The position numbers and the translations under genes were made by a program. A stretch of 5,879 bases of DNA from Acidobacteriota bacterium (GTDB taxonomy: Bacteria > Acidobacteriota > Terriglobia > Bryobacterales > Bryobacteraceae), in contig JAFDVT010000234.1 in the NCBI GenBank assembly GCA_018268875.1, positions 1 through 5,879 on the forward strand, written 5' to 3'. Below are positions 1 through 4,112 of this stretch, one piece after another (the stretch's first letter is position 1; each line of letters opens with the position of its first letter). The notes below the pieces were generated by a model. That model ran no database searches and was not told where the DNA came from. It was given only the letters and a program-made list of their open reading frames with translations.

Positions 1-1
1 C

Positions 2-241
2 GACGACGCTCGTCTGGACTCATTGTTCCTCGCGATGCCGATCGCATGGCAAGGGACGCTGCAAGAGTACGTCGGACGCCTCCACCGGTTGCACGACAAC
101 AAGCGCGTGGTCGAGGTTTATGACTACGTCGATTCGAACGTGCTCATGCTGGCGCGGATGTACGACCGACGCCTACGCGGCTACGCCGACATCGGCTATC
201 GAATAGCCAACGGACTGCCAGAGCAGCCGCGGCTGATTTGA
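2..241 (+). CDS. C-terminal end of a superfamily 2 DEAD/DEAH-type helicase (partial)
   Basis: The reading frame is open from the left edge and ends at the TGA at 239-241, so only about the last 79 residues are present and the true start lies outside the window. The stretch LFLAMPIAW...GTLQEYVGRLHRLHDNK, with QEYVGRLHR at nt 62-91, is helicase motif VI (QxxGRxxR) with its arginine fingers. The following VxVYDYVD...LARMYDRRLRGYxxIGY is the usual C-terminal tail of restriction-type helicases. From memory, this exact tail belongs to large proteins that join an archaeo-eukaryotic primase to a DEAD/DEAH helicase in so-called TOTE conflict systems. ATP-driven DNA unwinding is established for the superfamily, while a defence role is inference. 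It converges on the next gene, with only 22 bp between the stops. Confidence 0.85.
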   Translation, partial: DDARLDSLFLAMPIAWQGTLQEYVGRLHRLHDNKRVVEVYDYVDSNVLMLARMYDRRLRGYADIGYRIANGLPEQPRLI

Positions 242-263
242 GAATTGCGTTGGCGAGGAACGG

Positions 264-929
264 TCAAACGTCCACTTCGTTCACCGTACATCCGACAGCT
301 TCGATGACCTCAAGCTTGTTCGGATCGATAACCTTGACTTCGGTCTCGCCCGCCACGAAAGTCGTGATGCGAATGTTCGTCAGCGGCGTTCGAAACTTCA
401 CGTAGTTGGGCCCGAACTTCTGCGAGGCGCACCATTCCTCGAGCGCGCATCCGGAATAGAGGACCGACCGGATGGCCGGTGCGTCCGGATCTAGCCGCGC
501 CTCCCGGCACAGGCCGTTGAACAGGAAGCTACGATCATTCAAGTAGCCGGTCTCGCAGCGCATCAGATTACAGTGAGCGGCGTTGAATGAGATGACGGAA
601 TCTGTGAGGCTTTGTGAGTGAAGGTTCATCACCTGCCGGCGAGTCTCAGTCGTTGTCAATCTGTGGAGCACAAAGACCTCGGCCGCCTGAATTCCGCGGT
701 AGAGCACGACCTCGCCGTGTTCAATCCGGGATTGGCTGTCAATGTCGCCAATGTGGTAGCTGGCGTGCTGCATCATGATTAGACGATCTGAAGTGTGGCC
801 GGATGGGTGGACATCCGCATGGCGGTATGCGGCGATTGGCGCGCTCACGTCCGCATCAGCTCGGGCCACACCATTGGAGACGAACAGCGGATCGTGCGCA
901 CCCTGTCGCGCCGCATTCCTTCGCCGCAT
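264..929 (-). CDS. Conserved-looking protein of unknown function, possibly ADP-ribosyltransferase-like
   Basis: I do not recognise this 221-residue protein with certainty. Its C-terminal two thirds, from about residue 52, reads like a real folded domain: EVVLYRGI at 73-80, then SLTDSVISFN at 107-116, NDRSFLFNGLC at 131-141, KFGPNYVKF at 171-179, TNIRITTF at 184-191 and EVKVIDPNKLEVIEAVGC at 197-214. The YRG followed by a serine-rich strand loosely recalls the R-S-E order of ADP-ribosyltransferase toxins, but no convincing ExE motif closes the pattern. The ATG at 929 has a GAAGGG about 5 nt upstream but overlaps the dioxygenase remnant by 74 nt. Paired ATGs at 776 and 773 (residues 52-53) are good alternatives and would drop an Arg-rich leader. 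No signal peptide or membrane segment is visible. Confidence 0.6.
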   Translation of the reverse strand: MRRRNAARQGAHDPLFVSNGVARADADVSAPIAAYRHADVHPSGHTSDRLIMMQHASYHIGDIDSQSRIEHGEVVLYRGIQAAEVFVLHRLTTTETRRQVMNLHSQSLTDSVISFNAAHCNLMRCETGYLNDRSFLFNGLCREARLDPDAPAIRSVLYSGCALEEWCASQKFGPNYVKFRTPLTNIRITTFVAGETEVKVIDPNKLEVIEAVGCTVNEVDV

Positions 930-1789
930 CAGAGCCCTTCAACGATGCGAAAGTAAGCCCTGCGGGGCTGTACTGGTGTTCAAGTATCCATGCGATTTTT
1001 GGTGGCGCATTCTTTGAACTCCAATACTTTTCGAGGGTGGAGGCCGCCTTCACAACCTGGGGTCCGTGGTTGGGAGCTTTCAGAGCCTGAGTCTTGCGCT
1101 TCGCCGACTCTTGAATCAGGTTGTACACCAGGCAAACGCGATTGCCTTGCTGCACGGGCAGGGCCTCATGTTCGCAGTCGGCATAAAATGCGGCGAAGGA
1201 GATTTCGGACGGATCGGTGGCGTCGGTCTCGACGGTCACTTCGCGGTCCGCGTGGCGGATACGAAGGGCCCCGCCTTGATTAGGTTGAGGGTAGCGTCAC
1301 GACCAGCGTCCCAAACATCCCGGCGGTCTTTTCGGTGTCGCGGCGTGCAAGAAAGAACCCGCCACGGTCATAGACAAGCATCTTGTAAAGCTCGGCGGAG
1401 ACCTTCGCGTTCAGGCAGCCGAGACCGGCGATCACTTTCGAAAGGATGTTCTCGAAGTTTCCGGCCCAGGATTTTCCGATGATCTTGATGACGCCGGGAG
1501 CGATTTGCCAGACGTCGCGCACGGAGGTGTCGACAACACTTTCCTCGCCCCGGCCATTAGGCGCCTGCGTCGCCTGATGCACCAGCGCTTCGATCTGTGG
1601 GCGCGGTATCGGGAACGAAAGCGTGCCGACACCTTTGACTTCCACTCGTGGCATCGGTATCTCGATTGTTCCGGCAATGAAGAAATCGCCCGGGCGCTTC
1701 ACATCCGACAAGATGGCCTCAAATGCCGTCAGTTCCTGGTTGTACTCGATTTCAATGTATTCCACGACGAGCCTCGGCACGGCCGGCAA
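856..1789 (-). pseudogene. Frameshifted and truncated 2-oxoglutarate/Fe(II) dioxygenase
   Basis: Two minus-strand frames together spell one protein of the prolyl-4-hydroxylase-like 2OG-Fe(II) oxygenase family. The first (1789-1280) has KRPGDFFIAGTIEIP, PNGRGEESVVDTSVRDVWQI and ELYKMLVYDRGGFFLARRDTEKTAGMFGTLVVTLPST, then a TAA at 1280-1282. The second frame resumes at once with QGGALRIRHADREV, FAAFYADCEHEALPV, NRVCLVYNL and LEHQYSPAGLTFASLKGSDAA. Removing one base from the TAAT at 1279-1282 would give TAT (Tyr) and restore the frame. Family members usually read PHRDTEK, but this copy reads ARRDTEK, so the first iron ligand (HxD) is Arg149 (codon 1343-1345). The distal His in CEHEALPV and the 2OG-binding Arg in NRVCLVYN remain. 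After LKGSDAAK the similarity stops and the frame ends at 856, well short of the family's C-terminus as I remember it. The start is uncertain: TTG at 1789 follows an in-frame TAA upstream, and nearby GTGs are alternatives. Confidence 0.82.
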
Positions 1790-1906
1790 GAAGAGGGCCC
1801 CAGGCAGAGGGTCCCTTTAGCCTCTACCGATTTTAGATCAAGTCCGAAACTGCTTCGGATCGCGTGTTGGTTTGGATACTTTGCCAACCTGTACAATGAA
1901 AGTGCT
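1790..1906. other. Divergent intergenic region with two short hairpins
   Basis: This 117-bp gap separates the dioxygenase remnant (-) from the antitoxin-like gene (+). It holds an imperfect hairpin at 1794-1816 (AGGG C CCC, 7-nt loop, GGG T CCCT, one C/T mismatch), and a perfect 6-bp stem at 1843-1859 (TCCGAA, 5-nt loop ACTGC, TTCGGA). Neither is followed by a convincing T-run on either strand, so I do not call them terminators. They could be operator-like sites or transcript-end structures. No gene is seen here. Confidence 0.35.
1892..1897 (+). promoter_or_regulatory. Candidate -10 box (TACAAT) of the antitoxin/protease module
   Basis: TACAAT differs from TATAAT at one position and lies 9 bp before the ATG at 1907. 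A start site at the usual distance would fall near 1904, giving an almost leaderless transcript. No good -35 is present: TTGGTT at 1867-1872 leaves a 19-bp spacer and TTTGGA at 1871-1876 a 15-bp spacer. A weak GAAAG at 1898-1902 is the only ribosome-binding-like sequence, which fits a leaderless or near-leaderless start. Confidence 0.3.
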
Positions 1907-2248
1907 ATGGCACGCCAACTCGAAGCCGTCTACGAACACGGAGTTCTGCGCCCGCTTGAGCCGCTCGCGCTGCCCGAGCACCAGCACGTCCGTCTCACGC
2001 TCGAAGAGAAGCCCGCACGGCTGAGTTGGAAGTCCACCGAGTCCGTGAACGAACGCCGCGAGGAGCTGCAGTGGCTGGCTAAGGAATCTGGACCGTATGC
2101 CGGAGAGTGGGTAGCGATTGAAGGCCCCCGCTTAGTCGCGCACGGAGCCAAACTCGCCGAAGTCAGAGCCGCGGCAAAGGCCGCCGGTGCGGGCGATCCC
2201 ATATTTGCTCGCGTATCCAGCGACACAGACGCATTCGGCGGCTGGTAG
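1907..2248 (+). CDS. AF2212/DUF104-type antitoxin-like protein fused to a DUF5678-like domain
   Basis: The 113-residue product opens with MARQLEAVYEHGVLRPLEPLALPEHQHVRLTLEE (1-34). This is the AF2212/PG0164 (DUF104) fold signature: a short beta-rich domain with a G-V-L-R-P-L-E-P-L core, known mainly as the antitoxin of VapBC-like pairs. Residues about 53-102 (ELQWLAKESGPYAGEWVAIEG, LVAHGAKLAEV, AGDPIFARV) match DUF5678 as I remember it, a small domain of unknown role often attached to such antitoxins. The frame is open upstream to before 1505, but that extension is antisense to the dioxygenase remnant and carries no domain, so ATG 1907 is chosen. The next gene starts 2 bp after the TAG, so the two are almost certainly co-translated. 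No PIN-domain toxin is adjacent, which is unusual for this family. Confidence 0.82.
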   Translation: MARQLEAVYEHGVLRPLEPLALPEHQHVRLTLEEKPARLSWKSTESVNERREELQWLAKESGPYAGEWVAIEGPRLVAHGAKLAEVRAAAKAAGAGDPIFARVSSDTDAFGGW

Positions 2249-2250
2249 CC

Positions 2251-2658
2251 ATGCACCAGCTTGAATTCGACCGCTTCCATGATTACTCCCGCGGTGATGA
2301 AAGCATCACACTCCCCGTGGATCTCCGATCCGGCTCGAACCACGTGCCAGTAATGGCCAGCGTCGATACCGGAGCCGCATTTTGTCTTTTCGGAGCCGAA
2401 GTAGCTGAGGCGCTCGGTCTGGACTTGCTGAGCGGTGTTCGCAAGCGTTTCCGAACGGCGAACAGCGGGTTTGAGGCCTATGGGCACGAAGTCGAAATCG
2501 CGGCCTTGGGCGTTGTGACGCATTCGACGGTTTACTTTTTCGCCGATCCAACGATAGAGAAGAATGTATTGGGCCGGATCGGCTGGCTGGATCGTGTTTG
2601 CCTTGGCTTGGTTCACCATGACAACAAGATCTATCTGGCACCGTACGACCAGGTCTGA
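2251..2658 (+). CDS. Retropepsin-like aspartic protease family protein
   Basis: The 135-residue protein has the retroviral-type aspartyl protease layout. There is a strand leading into MASVDTGAAFCLF (35-47) with catalytic Asp39 in Asp39-Thr40-Gly41, a helix EVAEALGLDLL (50-60), a middle region (RKRFRTANSGFEAYGHEVEI), and the closing hydrophobic strand and helix NVLGRIGWLDRV (105-116). These proteases act as homodimers, each subunit giving one DTG. The length fits a single-domain bacterial retropepsin. There is no signal peptide or membrane segment, so it is probably cytoplasmic. It starts 2 bp after the antitoxin-like gene. The partner could be its substrate or its inhibitor, or the DTG fold may only bind. 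Protease activity is inferred from the motif. Confidence 0.82.
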   Translation: MHQLEFDRFHDYSRGDESITLPVDLRSGSNHVPVMASVDTGAAFCLFGAEVAEALGLDLLSGVRKRFRTANSGFEAYGHEVEIAALGVVTHSTVYFFADPTIEKNVLGRIGWLDRVCLGLVHHDNKIYLAPYDQV

Positions 2659-2824
2659 AAATGTATGGAGATGTTTTTGGTGGGACAAAAGTGGGACAAA
2701 CGCGCAGCACTGCCCGAAACTGAGCGAATCACAGAAGGAGTGAACACGCGGACATCCCACGCCACGTCAACAACTTAAGCGCCTCGGAGCATCGCCGCCA
2801 AACTCACGCAAACTAGGTTTTTCT
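2659..2824. other. Non-coding end of the putative island
   Basis: No supportable gene lies between the protease-like stop and the tRNA fragment. The stretch holds the tandem GTGGGACAAA repeat (2680-2700), a partial GTGGGA on the minus strand (2755-2760) and an SD-like AGAAGGAG near 2733 that leads only to a 12-codon frame. There is no recognisable integrase remnant and no 5' half of a tRNA; the acceptor partner GCGGATG is not found at a suitable distance. Confidence 0.4.
2680..2700. repeat. Tandem direct repeat GTGGGACAAA x2
   Basis: GTGGGACAAA at 2680-2689 is repeated exactly at 2691-2700 with one A between, an 11-bp period equal to about one helical turn. It lies about 125-145 bp inside the tRNA-fragment boundary. 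Short repeats in this position often serve as arm-type binding sites for tyrosine integrases. That role is inference; the repeat itself is directly visible. Confidence 0.6.
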
Positions 2825-2881
2825 GATTCAGGTTCTAGTTCCCGCAAGGGAGTGGAGGTTCAAGTCCTCTCATCCGCACCA
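2825..2881 (+). other. 3' fragment of tRNA-Leu(CAG): probable integration attachment site (att)
   Basis: The sequence reads as the 3' two thirds of a class II tRNA. There is an anticodon loop TTCAGGT (2827-2833, anticodon CAG at 2829-2831), the 3' anticodon stem TCTAG, and a long variable arm with CCC-GCAA-GGG (2841-2850). These are followed by the T arm GGAGG-TTCAAGT-CCTCT (2854-2870), the acceptor 3' strand CATCCGC, discriminator A and encoded CCA ending at 2881. The 5' half (GCGGATG, D arm) is absent. The 5' anticodon stem should be CTAGA but TCTGA is present, so homology ends at about 2825. A 3' tRNA fragment of this length is the classic product of tyrosine-integrase insertion into a tRNA gene. 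It cannot make a functional tRNA by itself. Confidence 0.82.
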
Positions 2882-2916
2882 ATAAAATCAACAGTTTAGG
2901 AATCTTTGCGTATTAC

Positions 2917-2940
2917 GCGGGGGTACGTTCTCGCCCCTGC
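2917..2940 (-). terminator. GC-rich hairpin just after the fmdE-like stop (weak terminator candidate)
   Basis: A 7-bp stem pairs GCGGGGG (2917-2923) with CCCCTGC (2934-2940), including one G-T pair, around a 10-nt loop. On the minus strand it begins at the last base of the fmdE-like stop codon (2940-2942). No T-run follows, so this is a structured 3' end and not a textbook intrinsic terminator. An 11-base palindrome GCGTATTACGC (2908-2918) lies beside it. The rest of 2882-2916 shows nothing recognisable. Confidence 0.35.
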
Positions 2941-3566
2941 TACTTTGCGACAGGCCGGTAGTACGATTGGCCGTCGCAGTGCGAACAGATCGAGCGACCG
3001 GCGCTCGCATGCTCCCGGCCGTTCAAGACCTCTTCGCCGCAGATGTCGCAGTTCACGCGAACGCCCTTCTTTCCCACAATGGCGCTGAGCGAAAGCTCGA
3101 GGTCGACCCACGCGTGCGCGAGCAATTCCTCATCCGAAATGCGCTGGTATCCATCGAGTTGAGCCTGCCAGCGGTTCGGCGCGTCGGGCGCGCATTGCGC
3201 CGCGAGTTGCCTCGAGCCGGCGCTGGGCCAAATTCTCACCGCCCGATTAACCTTGGTGTCCGCTACCGTAACCGCAACTTTGCCGTAGTCGATCAGACGC
3301 ATCGTCCGGTGGCCGAGCGAACATCCGGTGGCCACCATCACACCATCGGTAAAGCAGCCATCCGTTTCCACAAAGGCGATCAGGCGCTTGTCCTGTTGCG
3401 GTAGGTCGATTCCCAGCAAACGACCCGCGTACACGCCCATCCGCACGCCCAGAACCTGACGGGGACAGAGATGCTTGTGCAAAGCCGCGGTGGCGCGAAG
3501 GAGCTTGTCCGCGACTTTCTTCGAAGAAACAGCAGAAAGAGGTTGACGGATCGCAAATGCGGACAT
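2940..3566 (-). CDS. FmdE-family metal-binding protein with C-terminal zinc ribbon
   Basis: The 208-residue protein matches the FmdE family, named from the molybdenum formylmethanofuran dehydrogenase operon and also found in bacteria without methanofuran, often near molybdenum formate dehydrogenases. The N-terminal motif ALHKHLCPRQVLGVRMG (28-44) is the family's H-x-H-x-C-P metal site, with Arg35+1 where Gly is usual. ETDGCFTDGVMVATGCSLGH (67-86) supplies conserved Cys71 and Cys82, and a zinc ribbon lies at Cys173-x2-Cys176 and Cys194-x2-Cys197. The role is probably metal or cofactor handling for a partner dehydrogenase; no reaction is established. ATG 3566 is chosen because family similarity starts soon after it and its promoter lies directly upstream, leaving almost no leader and no SD. 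It diverges from the Rrf2 gene by 29 bp and is probably controlled by it. Confidence 0.85.
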   Translation of the reverse strand: MSAFAIRQPLSAVSSKKVADKLLRATAALHKHLCPRQVLGVRMGVYAGRLLGIDLPQQDKRLIAFVETDGCFTDGVMVATGCSLGHRTMRLIDYGKVAVTVADTKVNRAVRIWPSAGSRQLAAQCAPDAPNRWQAQLDGYQRISDEELLAHAWVDLELSLSAIVGKKGVRVNCDICGEEVLNGREHASAGRSICSHCDGQSYYRPVAK

Positions 3567-3571
3567 ACAGT
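3543..3571 (+). promoter_or_regulatory. Promoter of the Rrf2-type regulator and flavoprotein
   Basis: The -35 TTGACG (3543-3548) and -10 TACAGT (3566-3571) are separated by exactly 17 bp. They match the sigma-70 consensus at 5 of 6 and 4 of 6 positions. Transcription would start near 3578, about 18 nt before ATG 3596. The -35 lies inside the 5' end of the divergent fmdE-like gene. The -10 is covered by the palindrome at 3565-3579. Confidence 0.55.
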
Positions 3572-3579
3572 ATCTGTAT
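3565..3579. promoter_or_regulatory. Palindromic operator ATACAG-TAT-CTGTAT
   Basis: This is a perfect 6+6 bp inverted repeat with a 3-bp centre. It covers the -10 and start region of the rightward promoter, touches the -10 of the leftward promoter, and overlaps the ATG of the fmdE-like gene (3564-3566). Rrf2-family proteins bind as dimers to AT-rich palindromes beside their own genes. Binding here would block both promoters, so the best reading is an autorepression and divergent repression site. Confidence 0.6.
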
Positions 3580-3606
3580 TATCTGCTTTTGAAAAATGCT
3601 TGGCAA
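3578..3606 (-). promoter_or_regulatory. Divergent promoter of the FmdE-family gene
   Basis: Read on the minus strand, TTGCCA (3601-3606) and GATAAT (3578-3583) are spaced by exactly 17 bp, and each matches sigma-70 consensus at 5 of 6 positions. The start site would fall near 3571, only about 5 nt before the ATG at 3566. The mRNA would then be leaderless or nearly so, in keeping with the missing SD. Its -35 lies within the first codons of the Rrf2 gene, so the two promoters point away from each other and overlap. Confidence 0.6.
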
Positions 3607-4099
3607 GACCTCACAATCCGCAATTCGCGCACTTCTCCTGCTGGCGCAGCAGGAACCCGGAGCCTGCTGGTCTCCCAGGAAACTTGCGGAGGCGTTGGGT
3701 GAATCTCCGACCTATCTCGCCAAAGTCACCAGACACATGGTGAAGCAAGGTCTGCTCGAGGCGGAAAAAGGCGTGAAGGGAGGCGTTCGGCTGGCGCTTC
3801 CCGCAGACGAGATCACTCTGCTTGCCATCGTCGAGGCCTGCCAGGGCGCGATCGTGGGGGACTACTGCAAAGGCGATCGCGCCGCGACGGGCCAGTGCAG
3901 CTTTCATCGAGCGGCGGTCGAACTACACGATGCCATCACAGGTGTGCTGGCACGGTGGACGCTGGCCGAACTGCTCCGGAAACCGGCGCAACCAGGTGTA
4001 TCTCGAGGGGTCTACTGTTTGATGTCCAAAGGGACCTCCTCTCCGCTACTGACTCAACTCTCTTCCAACAAACAGGCGGTCAAGACTTTGCACTGTTGA
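3596..4099 (+). CDS. Rrf2-family transcriptional regulator, probably [2Fe-2S] sensing
   Basis: The 167-residue product has the Rrf2 winged-helix layout. An N-terminal helix SQSAIRALLLLAQQ (6-19) is followed by the helix-turn-helix region WSPRKLAEALGESPTYLAKVTRHMVKQGLL (25-54) and the wing KGVKGGVRLAL (58-68). The dimer helix and cluster loop hold Cys82, Cys91, Cys101 and His104. IscR, NsrR and relatives place three cysteines here for a 2Fe-2S or 4Fe-4S cluster, though the spacing (x8, x9) is wider than in IscR (x5, x5). A Cys-containing tail of about 35 residues (133-167) is longer than usual. It probably senses redox, NO or Fe-S status in the cytoplasm and represses through the palindrome just upstream. 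The start ATG at 3596 has no strong SD. The flavoprotein follows 13 bp after the stop, suggesting an operon. Confidence 0.88.
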   Translation: MLGKTSQSAIRALLLLAQQEPGACWSPRKLAEALGESPTYLAKVTRHMVKQGLLEAEKGVKGGVRLALPADEITLLAIVEACQGAIVGDYCKGDRAATGQCSFHRAAVELHDAITGVLARWTLAELLRKPAQPGVSRGVYCLMSKGTSSPLLTQLSSNKQAVKTLHC

Positions 4100-4112
4100 A
4101 CGGCGAATCCAA

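Noticed and set aside
775..1482. Several overlapping plus-strand frames opposite the dioxygenase remnant
   Set aside because: They are Arg-rich readings antisense to clear dioxygenase motifs and show no family signature.
1794..1859. Hairpins at 1794-1816 and 1843-1859 as rho-independent terminators
   Set aside because: Stems are short and no T-run follows on either strand; no gene ends into them.
1505..1906. N-terminal extension of the antitoxin-like reading frame (134 extra residues)
   Set aside because: It runs antisense to the dioxygenase motifs, has no recognisable domain, and the DUF104 domain begins exactly at ATG 1907.
1930..2760. Long minus-strand reading frame of 276 codons
   Set aside because: It lies opposite the two convincing plus-strand genes (DUF104 and retropepsin-like), is low-complexity Ser/Arg-rich, and shows no motifs; this is a GC-rich shadow frame.
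2733..2778. Tiny frame after AGAAGGAG (GTG, about 12 codons)
   Set aside because: The start would sit directly on the SD-like sequence, the product has no features, and it lies in the non-coding island end.
2740..2881. A complete or intron-containing tRNA-Leu
   Set aside because: No GCGGATG acceptor strand or D arm lies at a sensible distance, and the 5' anticodon stem does not pair (TCTGA against TCTAG). The GCGGACAT near 2748 is too far away and mismatched.
3577..3582. TATTAT as the -10 box of the Rrf2 gene
   Set aside because: No acceptable -35 lies 16-18 bp upstream, whereas TTGACG-17 bp-TACAGT fits better and places the palindrome over the start site.
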